Shown in pieces: positions 42,320 to 52,293 of a stretch of DNA of 64,000 nucleotides. How positions within the stretch are numbered: the stretch's first letter is position 1; each line of letters starts with the position of its first letter. Under the pieces are notes generated by a model. It was not told where the DNA came from and ran no database searches. It was given only the letters and a program-made list of their open reading frames with translations. A program made the translations under genes and the position numbers. Source of the DNA: an uncultured Prochlorococcus sp. (lineage in GTDB: Bacteria > Cyanobacteriota > Cyanobacteriia > PCC-6307 > Cyanobiaceae). The stretch is from the NCBI GenBank assembly GCA_902623195.1, contig CACNSV010000001.1, positions 82,195 through 146,194 of the forward strand, given 5' to 3'.

Positions 42320-43504
42320 GTGCTTATTACACCTTTAAAATTTCCCAATAAATATTTTGCTATTTGCTTTATATGTTTATCATTTTTTTGTAATCAAAAT
42401 TTAAATGCTTCAAATGAACCAATAATTCGAGTTCTTATATCTAAAGAAAAAAATTTGAGAATAAGGGCTGATAGTAGTATCCCATTGATGTTTAAGTATA
42501 AAAATCTCATAAAAAAAAATGTAAAAGGAATAACATTAAAAAAAGAGATGAATTCAATAAAATTATTTTTTGATAAAAACAAATCAAAAGTTTATGAAAT
42601 TGAAGAGGATAAAGAATTAGTTATCAAATCCTATGATAAGAGAGGAATTTGGGTAGGAGGTAAAAGATATACTGGGTTGATTTATATCAAAAATTTAAAA
42701 AATGAAATGTTTGTCGTAAATAAACTTGGAATTGAAAAATATCTTACAAGTGTAGTTGGTTCAGAGATGCCATATAGATGGCCTTTAGAGGCTTTAAAAG
42801 CACAAGCTATAGCTTCTAGAACTTATGCTTTGAAAAAAACTGGAAATGATTTGTACGATATTGACTCAACTCAAAGAGATCAGGTTTACAATGGTCTAGA
42901 ATCGAAAACTTATAAAACATATAAGGCAGTAAAATTTACAAGATCATTAATTATTACTCACGAAAATAAACTTATAAATGCTTTATTTCATAGTAGTTCT
43001 GCAGGTATGACAGAAAATAGTGAGGATGTTTGGAAGAATAAATATCCTTATCTGATAAGCGTTAAAGATTTTGATCAAAATAATCCAAATTTATATTGGA
43101 AGAAAAATTTTTCTAATAAAGAATTGCAAATACTCTTTCCTAAAATTGGGGGTATTAAAAAGATTGAGATATTAGATATTACTAAAACTGGGCGTCTCAA
43201 AAATATTAAATTAATTGGTAATTATGGTTCGCTTGATATCTCAGGGATAAATCTAAGAAAAAAAATGGGATTAAAAAGTACTTTATTCAGATTTAAATTT
43301 ATTACGGTTAATAAAAAAGAAAAAAATAAAATTAAAAATCATAATAACTTATTAATGATTTCTGGAATGGGGGCTGGCCATGGAGTCGGTATGAGTCAAT
43401 GGGGAGCTAAACATTTAGCAATGCGTGGATATAAAGCTAAAGATATTTTGGAATATTACTATAAGGGAATTCAAATTAAACCATTTAAAAAAATATATAA
43501 GTAG
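42320..43504 (+). CDS. SpoIID/LytB-domain protein
   Basis: VVGSEMPYRWPLEALKAQAIASRTYALKK, FHSSSAGMTENSEDVW, GHGVGMSQWGAKHLAMRGYKAKDILEYYY. Confidence 0.9.
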   Translation: MLITPLKFPNKYFAICFICLSFFCNQNLNASNEPIIRVLISKEKNLRIRADSSIPLMFKYKNLIKKNVKGITLKKEMNSIKLFFDKNKSKVYEIEEDKELVIKSYDKRGIWVGGKRYTGLIYIKNLKNEMFVVNKLGIEKYLTSVVGSEMPYRWPLEALKAQAIASRTYALKKTGNDLYDIDSTQRDQVYNGLESKTYKTYKAVKFTRSLIITHENKLINALFHSSSAGMTENSEDVWKNKYPYLISVKDFDQNNPNLYWKKNFSNKELQILFPKIGGIKKIEILDITKTGRLKNIKLIGNYGSLDISGINLRKKMGLKSTLFRFKFITVNKKEKNKIKNHNNLLMISGMGAGHGVGMSQWGAKHLAMRGYKAKDILEYYYKGIQIKPFKKIYK

Positions 43505-43508
43505 TAAT

Positions 43509-44429
43509 TTATCTAGCATTAAGAACTAGTTTTGGTAGTAAAAGATCAAAATCTTTATGGTCATAAATTCCTATTCCTAAAAGTTTATTTTTATTATCGA
43601 ATACAAGAAATTTATTTTTCTGAGATTGATTATCGTTTTTATTGGGTTTTATTGATTTAATTTTAATTTGCCTGCCTGTCCTCCAATAGAGAATATCTGA
43701 TTCATTAGTTAAATGAATTTTGGGCAAATGATTTAGTGCATCTTCTATTGGGATAATAAAATTATTTTTATAATTTTGTTTGTCATTAAGATAATCTAAT
43801 TCGATTGATTTATCTTCACTAAAACCTGATGCTTCAGTTCTTCTTAGATCATATAAGCATCCCTCAGATTTTAAGAAAATACCTAAATCTCTTGCAATTG
43901 ATCTTATATAAGTTCCTGATGAACAATTTATTTCTATTCTTAATTGACCATTCGCTTGATCCCAATCTTTCAATATCAATGATTCTACTTTTACTTCTTT
44001 TGAAGGCAAAATAAAATTTTCTTTTCTCCAAGATTTTTTATATGCCCTTTCACCATTTACATGAACGCTTGAAACTTGCGGTGGGATTTGTTGAAATGTT
44101 CCTCTGAATGTATTTAGAATATTATCTAAATCATCAAGGGTTAATTTAGGAATATCTTTTTGTTTCAGAATTTCCCCATGAATATCATCAGTTGTTGTCT
44201 TTATACCAAGTTGAATTATTCCTATGTATGATTTTTTTTGTGGTAAATACTGAATAAATCTCGTCGCTGAACCAAGAGCTATAGGTAGAACACCGGTTAC
44301 TTGAGGATCTAAAGTTCCAGTGTGTCCAACTTTCTTGATGTTATAAATTCTTTTTATTCTTTTTACACAATCATGAGATGTGCAATTTTTACCTTTATTA
44401 AGAATTAAAAATCCATCATTTACTTCCAT
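43509..44429 (-). CDS. truB: tRNA pseudouridine(55) synthase
   Basis: GFLILNKGKNCTSHDCV, KKVGHTGTLDPQVTGVLPIALGSATRF. Confidence 0.95.
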   Translation of the reverse strand: MEVNDGFLILNKGKNCTSHDCVKRIKRIYNIKKVGHTGTLDPQVTGVLPIALGSATRFIQYLPQKKSYIGIIQLGIKTTTDDIHGEILKQKDIPKLTLDDLDNILNTFRGTFQQIPPQVSSVHVNGERAYKKSWRKENFILPSKEVKVESLILKDWDQANGQLRIEINCSSGTYIRSIARDLGIFLKSEGCLYDLRRTEASGFSEDKSIELDYLNDKQNYKNNFIIPIEDALNHLPKIHLTNESDILYWRTGRQIKIKSIKPNKNDNQSQKNKFLVFDNKNKLLGIGIYDHKDFDLLLPKLVLNAR

Positions 44430-44499
44430 TTGATATTAAGATTTTATGAAAATATTATTCTTTATTTTATTATTTTAAATAACTAACAATTTATAAAAA

Positions 44500-45240
44500 T
44501 TGAAAAAGAATAAAACCATATTAAATGATTTCTTTAAAGATGCATTTGAACTAAAGTCACATTTAATAGAATTCTTACCAATTAATGAGGATAATTTTAA
44601 TTATTTTCTAGATAATGCAAAAATAGAGTTGGCTAGAATTCATCCTGGCGATAGTTCATTTGACAATTCGGCATTCTATGAAGATATTGTTGGAGATAAG
44701 CACCTGGCAGATCTATCTGCTTGGCATTTGACGAGTAAAGAATATATCGGTAGTACATTGAAATTACAACAAAATTTTTCTAAAAATTTAGTCTTAGATT
44801 TTGGAGGTGGAATCGGGACACACGCATTGGCTAATGCTATGTCAGAGAATGTAGAACATGTCTTTTTCGTTGATATAAACAAAACAAACAGAGAATTTGC
44901 AGAGTTTAGAGCTAAAAAATTGGGATTAGAACAAAAAATTTCTTTCCATAAATCTATTGAAGATACAAATGTCAAAAACTTTGATTCTATTGTATGTCTA
45001 GATGTATTAGAACATTTAGAAGATCCTGCTTCGCAACTTGATAAGTTTCATGAAATCATGGCAGGAGATTCAGTTTCTATATTTAATTGGTATTTTTACA
45101 AGGGTGACAATAACGAGTACCCATTTCATCTTGATGATGATAGGTTGGTATCGAAATTTTTTGAAACCTTACAGTATAAATTTATTGAAATTTTCCATCC
45201 AATGTTAATAACAACAAGAGCTTATAAGAAAAGAGTTTGA
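44500..45240 (+). CDS. Class I SAM-dependent methyltransferase
   Basis: LVLDFGGGIGTHALANAMSENVEHVFFVDINK, FDSIVCLDVLEHLEDP. TTG start. Confidence 0.8.
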   Translation: MKKNKTILNDFFKDAFELKSHLIEFLPINEDNFNYFLDNAKIELARIHPGDSSFDNSAFYEDIVGDKHLADLSAWHLTSKEYIGSTLKLQQNFSKNLVLDFGGGIGTHALANAMSENVEHVFFVDINKTNREFAEFRAKKLGLEQKISFHKSIEDTNVKNFDSIVCLDVLEHLEDPASQLDKFHEIMAGDSVSIFNWYFYKGDNNEYPFHLDDDRLVSKFFETLQYKFIEIFHPMLITTRAYKKRV

Positions 45241-45241
45241 G

Positions 45242-45502
45242 TTAGATAACTATATTTACTCTTTTTCTTTTTCTTAAATTTCTTTTGATACTTTCGTAAC
45301 TTACAATTCCATCTTTTAAAGCAAATAAAGTATCATCTTTTCCTCTTCCTATATTTAAGCCTGGTAAAAATGACGTGCCTCTCTGTCTTATAATTATTGA
45401 ACCTGCAGAGACTTTTTCTCCTCCATAAGCTTTAACTCCCAAACGCTTGGAATTTGAATCTCTACCATTTCTTGTGGAGCCAGTTCCTTTTTTGTGTGCC
45501 AT
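45242..45502 (-). CDS. rpmA: 50S ribosomal protein L27
   Basis: [62 protein letters not shown]. Confidence 0.98.
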   Translation of the reverse strand: MAHKKGTGSTRNGRDSNSKRLGVKAYGGEKVSAGSIIIRQRGTSFLPGLNIGRGKDDTLFALKDGIVSYESIKRNLRKRKRVNIVI

Positions 45503-45516
45503 AATTACTTTTTAAA

Positions 45517-45948
45517 TTAAGATTCCTCTTTTTGGGGACTTGTTGATTTCTTAGAACTTTGTGTTTTTGTTGAGCTCTTAGATTCACCCTTTTCTATTGT
45601 AATAGATTTTACCATAACTCTCGTAAGTTCTTGTCTATGACCCATTTTTCTTCTAGTTTTCTTTTTTGGCCTCATTTTATAAACAATTATTTTCTTATCT
45701 CTTAAATGAGACATAACCTCTAATTCAATTTTTGCATTTTTTATAAAAGGTTTTCCAATAGATATATTTTTATTGTCCTTGATGAGAAGAATATTATTTA
45801 AGGTTATCTTTTCTTTTTCTTTGGCATCTATTCTATCTAAGTCATAATATTTATTAACTTTAAAAAGAAATTGTCTACCTGAAGTTTCTGCTATAGCAAA
45901 AAGATTATCTTTTGCCTCTGCAGTTTTTGAGTTTTTTGTTGTTGTCAT
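45517..45948 (-). CDS. rplU: 50S ribosomal protein L21
   Basis: FAIAETSGRQFLFKVNKYYDLDRID...VYKMRPKKKTRRKMGHRQELTRVMVKSI; paired with rpmA. Confidence 0.95.
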   Translation of the reverse strand: MTTTKNSKTAEAKDNLFAIAETSGRQFLFKVNKYYDLDRIDAKEKEKITLNNILLIKDNKNISIGKPFIKNAKIELEVMSHLRDKKIIVYKMRPKKKTRRKMGHRQELTRVMVKSITIEKGESKSSTKTQSSKKSTSPQKEES

Positions 45949-46094
45949 GTTGTTAGGGACGCAATAAGGCTTAACATTAAAGTTAGATTATGCCTTAAAT
46001 CGCAATCATATAGATATTCTTATTTTCTTATTATTTAGTGTATTTAGTCAAGATATATCTAAAATAAATTTATGCATATGATTTGAGGTGTTAA

Positions 46095-46409
46095 ATGGCA
46101 GCCAGAAAAACTTATATTCTAAAATTATATGTAGCGGGAAATACTCCTAACTCTATGAGGGCTTTAAATACTTTGAAAGGAATATTAGAGACTGAATTTA
46201 AAGGAGTTTATGCTTTGAAAGTGATAGATGTTTTAAAAAGTCCGCAATTGGCTGAGGAAGACAAGATTTTAGCCACACCTACATTAGCTAAAATCCTCCC
46301 TCCTCCAGTCAGAAAAATCATTGGTGATTTATCAGATAGAGAAAAAGTCTTGATTGGGTTAGACCTACTTTTCGATGAACTACATGAATCCGAAGTAAAA
46401 GGCAATTAA
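46095..46409 (+). CDS. kaiB: Circadian clock protein KaiB
   Basis: [87 protein letters not shown]. Confidence 0.97.
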   Translation: MAARKTYILKLYVAGNTPNSMRALNTLKGILETEFKGVYALKVIDVLKSPQLAEEDKILATPTLAKILPPPVRKIIGDLSDREKVLIGLDLLFDELHESEVKGN

Positions 46410-46478
46410 AATAATAAGTATAAAAATCTTTAGAGTTATACTTAATTACAGATATTCAAAATTAAAATATTAAAAAAG

Positions 46479-48008
46479 ATGAAAGAAACAGATCACAATA
46501 AATCAATTAAAATGCAAGTCCAGAAATTACCTACTGGAATAGAGGGCTTTGATGATGTTTGCAGGGGTGGTTTGCCAACATCTAGAAGCACTCTTGTAAG
46601 TGGTACATCTGGAACAGGTAAAACAGTATTTTCTTTGCAATATCTACATCATGGGATAGATAATTTTGATGAACCGGGTATTTTTGTAACTTTCGAAGAA
46701 TCACCATTAGACATTATTAGAAATGCTGCAAGTTTTGGTTGGGATCTACAAGATCTTATTGATCAAAATAAATTATTTATTCTAGATGCCTCTCCTGATC
46801 CTGATGGCCAGGATGTAGCTGGAAACTTTGATTTGTCAGGCTTAATTGAAAGGATAAGTTATGCAATAAGAAAATATAAAGCAAAAAGAGTAGCTATAGA
46901 TTCTATAACTGCTGTATTTCAACAATATGATGCGATATATGTTGTTAGAAGAGAGATTTTTCGATTAATTGCAAGATTAAAAGAAATAGGAGTTACTACA
47001 GTAATGACAACTGAAAGGGTAGATGATTATGGCCCCATTGCACGTTATGGCGTTGAAGAATTTGTCTCTGATAATGTTGTACTGCTCAGAAATGTTCTTG
47101 AGTCTGAAAAAAGAAGAAGAACACTAGAGGTCTTAAAGTTGAGAGGTACTACTCATATGAAAGGCGAATTCCCATTCACAATGGGAGATAACGGGATAAG
47201 CGTTTTCCCTTTAGGAGCGATGAGATTGACTCAAAGATCATCAAATATAAGAATAAGTTCTGGTGTAAAAGATCTTGATGAAATGTGTGGTGGTGGTTAC
47301 TTTCAAGATTCTATTATTCTTGCAACTGGTGCTACGGGCACTGGAAAAACGATGCTTGTCTCCAAATTCATAGAAGATGCATACAGAAATAATGAAAGAG
47401 CAATCCTTTTCGCATATGAAGAATCAAGGGCTCAACTCTTAAGAAATGCAACCAGTTGGGGGATTGATTTTGAGAAAATGGAAAGTGATGGATTACTTAA
47501 AATTATATGTGCTTACCCAGAGTCAACAGGACTTGAGGATCATCTACAAATTATTAAGACTCAAATAAATCAATTTAAACCAACCAGAATGGCTATAGAT
47601 TCCTTATCCGCTTTAGCTAGAGGAGTTAGTTTAAATGCCTTTAGACAATTTGTTATTGGTGTCACAGGCTATGCTAAACAAGAGGAAATAGCCGGTTTCT
47701 TCACAAATACAGCAGAAGAATTTATGGGAAGTCATTCAATCACAGATTCTCATATATCTACAATTACAGATACTATATTATTACTGCAGTATGTAGAAAT
47801 TAAGGGAGAAATGGCTAGAGCTTTAAATGTTTTTAAAATGCGAGGTTCGTGGCACGATAAAAGGATAAGGGAGTTCATTATCACAAGTAGTGGCCCCGAA
47901 ATTAAAGATTCATTTTCTAATTTTGAACAGATATTTAGTGGTGCTCCTCATAGAATAATTCCTGATGAAAATTTGCCTAATGTATTTAAAGGAATAGATA
48001 AAGGTTAA
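46479..48008 (+). CDS. kaiC: Circadian clock ATPase/kinase KaiC
   Basis: Two RecA-like domains (SGTSGTGKTVFSLQYL; TGATGTGKTMLVSKFI), IYVVRREIFRLIARLKEIGVTTVMTTERVDDYG. Confidence 0.98.
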   Translation: MKETDHNKSIKMQVQKLPTGIEGFDDVCRGGLPTSRSTLVSGTSGTGKTVFSLQYLHHGIDNFDEPGIFVTFEESPLDIIRNAASFGWDLQDLIDQNKLFILDASPDPDGQDVAGNFDLSGLIERISYAIRKYKAKRVAIDSITAVFQQYDAIYVVRREIFRLIARLKEIGVTTVMTTERVDDYGPIARYGVEEFVSDNVVLLRNVLESEKRRRTLEVLKLRGTTHMKGEFPFTMGDNGISVFPLGAMRLTQRSSNIRISSGVKDLDEMCGGGYFQDSIILATGATGTGKTMLVSKFIEDAYRNNERAILFAYEESRAQLLRNATSWGIDFEKMESDGLLKIICAYPESTGLEDHLQIIKTQINQFKPTRMAIDSLSALARGVSLNAFRQFVIGVTGYAKQEEIAGFFTNTAEEFMGSHSITDSHISTITDTILLLQYVEIKGEMARALNVFKMRGSWHDKRIREFIITSSGPEIKDSFSNFEQIFSGAPHRIIPDENLPNVFKGIDKG

Positions 48009-50074
48009 ATTAATTCTTCTATTTGGTTACCTGAAAGATTCTTTTCATTATTAATTGAATTTAAAAGTATTTCATCTTTGTCTGATTGCTCTAAGGGGAG
48101 GTCAAACCAAAAAGTAGTACCAGTGCCTAATTCACTTGCCATTCTTACCTCTCCTCCATGCTTTTCAATAATTCCTCTAACAATAGATAGTCCCAAACCA
48201 GTTCCTTGTTCAGTATGAACAGCATTTTCTACTCTGAAAAAACGATCGAATATTTTTTCTTGATCAGATTGGGATATACCACATCCAGTATCTGCGATCT
48301 CAATTCTGATTTTTGGTAAAGGAGAAACAAGCTCACATTGCGGAGCTGCTAGGGACTCGTTTGGAGGGAAAGCTGGACATGAATCAGGCCAAGTATATGC
48401 TCTGATAATTAAGGTGCTATCTTTGGAACTAAATTTCAGTCCATTACCTAATAAATTGTCAAATACCTGTAGCAATAAATCCCAATTGCCTAATATAGAA
48501 GGGATATTTTCTTCTATATCACTAGCTAGAGAGACATTTTTTTCTGTTGCATTAAGTTTATAATTTCTCAGAGTTTGTTCGATTGCAGGTTTTACATCCA
48601 TTGGCTCAAGTTGAATTAATTTACCCGACTCTAATCTTGATAAATCTAGAACATCATTAACTAAACGAGTAAGCCTATCAGTTTCTGAGTTTGCAATACT
48701 AAGAAAATCTAATTGTTCTTCGTTAGATAATTGATCTTTTAAATCATATAAAGTCTCAACGTAGCTTTTGATATTGAAAAGAGGTGTACGTAATTCATGA
48801 GAAACGTTACTTATAAATCTATTTTGTGCAGCATTGAGTTCAACTTCCCTTGTAAGATCTTGAACTGTTACTGCTATACCTTTTAATTGAACTTTATTTG
48901 TATCAAGCACTGACTGTAAAACTATTCTTAAAGTTCGTGGAGGTTCTCCAACACTACATCTTATATCATCACTTTCTTTATCCTTTTCAAGAATAGATTC
49001 AATTGAAGCATGAAGATCGTTTGAAAGGATTTCAGGTATTTCATTTAATAAATCTTTGCCCTCTAAATATCTACCTTCCCATCTAAAAAGTCTCTTTGCT
49101 GTAGGGTTAGCTAAGACAATTTTACCTTTAGAATCTAATAATATTGCCCCATCAGCCATGGTAGAAATTAAAGATTGTTGTTTTATTTGTGCGGCCTTTA
49201 ATTCTTCAATATTTGCTTCATCATAGTCTTCTAATTGAGAGGCCATTCTATTAAATGATGTTAATAACTCTCCTAATTCTCCTGTCATTGGGAAAGATAT
49301 TCTTGACTTGAAATTACCTTGAGAAATTTCCCTAACACCTCTAACTAATTCTCTTACTGGTCTTGTGATTGTAAGTGCGTTAAATACTGCTCCAAGTATA
49401 ACTAAAACCCAAATTGAAATGAAAACTGCTACTGTTACTTCTCTTGTTAGAGCTGCACTAGCTAATGCTTTTTTATTTGGAGTAACTCCTAAGGCTAATG
49501 TTCCCAGATATTGGCCTTTCCATAGCATTGGAACAAAAACATCTGTAACTTGACCTTGTGGAGTTGAATGTTGCTTTACAACCGGAAACTGTGGCCTTTT
49601 CTTTAATTCGGAGGGTAATTTAAGTTTTCTTGTAAGTTGGAATTGACTATTAGAACTTGCTTGGCTAGCACTTATAGGAATTCCAAGTTGCACTATATCT
49701 TGTTCATTAGTAAAAAATATATATCTTAAATTTCTACTTGATCGCCAAAATTTTTCTGCAACATTAGAAATTTCTTTTTTCTGGTTATTGGCAACTAGTT
49801 CAGTTACATTCCCGGAAAGTAATAAACCTAAATCTCTTGCATATCTGGTATCATTCATACCTGCATCTCTTTGGATGCTATTGAGGGCAAAGAAAGTTAT
49901 TCCTGTCATTAATAAACTGACTACTAGAGTTGCGATGGCAAGTAACTTTGTTCTTAGACTAAAACCGCTCCACCATTTAATTAAGCTTTGCCACCAATAT
50001 TTATTTTCTGGATTATTTTCTTTATTATCTGTTAAGAAAATTTTATCTTTGTTGAAACTATTTTGATTATCCAT
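48005..50074 (-). CDS. nblS: Two-component sensor histidine kinase, NblS/Hik33-like
   Basis: HAMP-like region, PAS, FISNVSHELRTPLFNIKSYVETLYDL H-box, TGLGLSIVRGIIEKHGGEVRMASELGTGTTFWFDLPL. Confidence 0.85.
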   Translation of the reverse strand: MDNQNSFNKDKIFLTDNKENNPENKYWWQSLIKWWSGFSLRTKLLAIATLVVSLLMTGITFFALNSIQRDAGMNDTRYARDLGLLLSGNVTELVANNQKKEISNVAEKFWRSSRNLRYIFFTNEQDIVQLGIPISASQASSNSQFQLTRKLKLPSELKKRPQFPVVKQHSTPQGQVTDVFVPMLWKGQYLGTLALGVTPNKKALASAALTREVTVAVFISIWVLVILGAVFNALTITRPVRELVRGVREISQGNFKSRISFPMTGELGELLTSFNRMASQLEDYDEANIEELKAAQIKQQSLISTMADGAILLDSKGKIVLANPTAKRLFRWEGRYLEGKDLLNEIPEILSNDLHASIESILEKDKESDDIRCSVGEPPRTLRIVLQSVLDTNKVQLKGIAVTVQDLTREVELNAAQNRFISNVSHELRTPLFNIKSYVETLYDLKDQLSNEEQLDFLSIANSETDRLTRLVNDVLDLSRLESGKLIQLEPMDVKPAIEQTLRNYKLNATEKNVSLASDIEENIPSILGNWDLLLQVFDNLLGNGLKFSSKDSTLIIRAYTWPDSCPAFPPNESLAAPQCELVSPLPKIRIEIADTGCGISQSDQEKIFDRFFRVENAVHTEQGTGLGLSIVRGIIEKHGGEVRMASELGTGTTFWFDLPLEQSDKDEILLNSINNEKNLSGNQIEELI

Positions 50075-51405
50075 CAGAGGTCCTTACAATAATTTTTTCT
50101 TACTTGATGTCCAATATCCCTCCTGTAATAAATTCCATCAAAATTTATATTTTTTAGGACTTTATAAGCCATATTGAAAGCACTATCGAAATCTTTACCT
50201 TGACATACGATACTCAAGACTCTGCCCCCATCTGTGATAACTTTACCTCCTTTATCTTTTGATGTTCCCGAATGAAAAATTTGTACGTCTTCACATTCTT
50301 TATGATTAAAAGATATTGGAAAACCTATATCATAATTCTCTGGATAACCTTCAGATGCAGCTATTACACATCCACTAACCTTAGAAGAACTTAGTAATTC
50401 TTCATCTCCATTAAGATTACCTATTGCACATTTATAAAGAATGTTTACAAAATTAATATCCATTAAAGGCATAATTGTTTGACATTCAGGATCACCAAAC
50501 CTGCAGTTATATTCTATTACTTTTGGTCCGGATTTGGTGATCATTAATCCGAAATACAAAACTCCCTTATATTCAATATTTCTTTTAATTAATTCATTTA
50601 TAGTTGGTTCGATTATTTCTTTACAAATTTTTGACAACTCTGACTTAGTTAATATAGGAGTTGGTGAATATGCCCCCATCCCTCCTGTATTTAATCCTTT
50701 ATCATTTTCTTCAATTCTTTTATGATCTTGAGCTGATGGTAAAAGAATATATTTCTTACCATCACAAAGAGCAAAAATTGATATTTCTGGGCCTTCTATT
50801 TTTTCTTCGAGGAGAACTACTTTACCAGACTCACCAAACTTACCGTTGATAATTTCTTTTGTAATCTGTTGAGTCTCTTCTTTTGTTTCTGGTATAAAAA
50901 CTCCTTTCCCAGAAGCTAAACCGTCTGCCTTAACGACAAGAGGAAATGGTGATGCTGAGATTATCTGTTCAGATTCTTTAACTGAAGAAACCTTCCAAAA
51001 TTTTGAAGTAGGAATGTTAGCCTTTCTCATAAAACTTTTTGCCCATGATTTGCTGGATTCTAATTTTGCTCCATCTGAATCAGGTCCAAAGACTTGAAAA
51101 TTTTTACTTCTTAGAAAATTTCCAAGACCATTTGCCAGAGGGATTTCTGGCCCAATTATTATTAAATCAATTTCAAGTGAATTTAAAGTTTGAAGCAATA
51201 AATTTTTATTTTCATAATCAAGATTAAGCGTTTGACATTTTTTAATTTTCTCAGAACCTCCATTACCAGGAATTAAGTAAATTTTCTGGACTTGTTTATT
51301 CTTTTGTATCGCCCATGCTAAAGAATTTTCTCTACCACCATTTCCAATAATTACAATATTTTCTAATTTTTCATAAACTTTCTTTGTCATTAGTTTTGTA
51401 TCCAT
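50074..51405 (-). CDS. purD: Phosphoribosylamine--glycine ligase
   Basis: IIGNGGRENSLAWAIQKN, FPLVVKADGLASGKGV, GLNTGGMGAYSPTP, YNCRFGDPECQTIMPLM. Confidence 0.96.
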   Translation of the reverse strand: MDTKLMTKKVYEKLENIVIIGNGGRENSLAWAIQKNKQVQKIYLIPGNGGSEKIKKCQTLNLDYENKNLLLQTLNSLEIDLIIIGPEIPLANGLGNFLRSKNFQVFGPDSDGAKLESSKSWAKSFMRKANIPTSKFWKVSSVKESEQIISASPFPLVVKADGLASGKGVFIPETKEETQQITKEIINGKFGESGKVVLLEEKIEGPEISIFALCDGKKYILLPSAQDHKRIEENDKGLNTGGMGAYSPTPILTKSELSKICKEIIEPTINELIKRNIEYKGVLYFGLMITKSGPKVIEYNCRFGDPECQTIMPLMDINFVNILYKCAIGNLNGDEELLSSSKVSGCVIAASEGYPENYDIGFPISFNHKECEDVQIFHSGTSKDKGGKVITDGGRVLSIVCQGKDFDSAFNMAYKVLKNINFDGIYYRRDIGHQVRKNYCKDL

Positions 51406-51525
51406 AAATTGTTCAAAATAGCTATTTATTTTGTTTATTAATCAGTTAAAGTGAAATTGTTTAATTTCTTAATGTATTAATTACTAAAATTATATTGTAT
51501 TTCTTACTATTGAAAGTCAATTCTT

Positions 51526-52266
51526 ATGAATATAGAAAACAAATTAATTTATGAAGGGAAAGCAAAGAAAATTTTTGCAAATAATAATCCCGCTGAAGTT
51601 ATTGTTGAATTTAAAGATGACGCTACAGCATTTAATGCTGCAAAAAAATCATCATTTGAGGGTAAAGGAGAATTAAACTGTTTCATAAGTGAAACTATTT
51701 TTAAATATTTGACAAATCAAAATATTCCAACTCATTATATAAACTCAAATTCTAAATCTTCTTTTATAGCTCAAAAAGTTGATATAATTCCACTTGAAGT
51801 TGTTGTACGAAACACTGCTTATGGTTCAATATGTAAACAGACAAATATAAAGCCTGGGACAGTATTTAAAGAACCGTTAATAGATTTTTATTTTAAGGAT
51901 GATGATTTAAATGATCCACTTTTAACTATAGATAGGATTAAATTAATGGGTATAATTGAGCAAGAAGAATTAATTGTTATTAGAGAATTAACAAATAAAA
52001 TTAACTTAATTCTTACGGAATTCTTTTCAACTATTCAAATAAATTTGGTTGATTTCAAAGTAGAGTATGGCCGGAACCATAATGGGCAAATAGTTTTAGC
52101 AGATGAATTTAGCCCTGATAATTGCAGATTGTGGGATCTTCAAGCAAATAATGGTAATATTAAAAGTCTAGATAAAGATCGTTTTAGGCATGATTTAGGA
52201 GACTTAATTGAGGCGTACAGTGAAATTAGTAATCGAATAAAAAAAATTTTTATTAGTTCCACTTAA
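51526..52266 (+). CDS. purC: Phosphoribosylaminoimidazole-succinocarboxamide synthase
   Basis: LIYEGKAKKIFA, DDATAFNAAKKSSFEGKGELNC, LADEFSPDNCRLWD. Confidence 0.96.
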   Translation: MNIENKLIYEGKAKKIFANNNPAEVIVEFKDDATAFNAAKKSSFEGKGELNCFISETIFKYLTNQNIPTHYINSNSKSSFIAQKVDIIPLEVVVRNTAYGSICKQTNIKPGTVFKEPLIDFYFKDDDLNDPLLTIDRIKLMGIIEQEELIVIRELTNKINLILTEFFSTIQINLVDFKVEYGRNHNGQIVLADEFSPDNCRLWDLQANNGNIKSLDKDRFRHDLGDLIEAYSEISNRIKKIFISST

Positions 52267-52293
52267 AACTAAATTTTTTTTACATTAATACCT

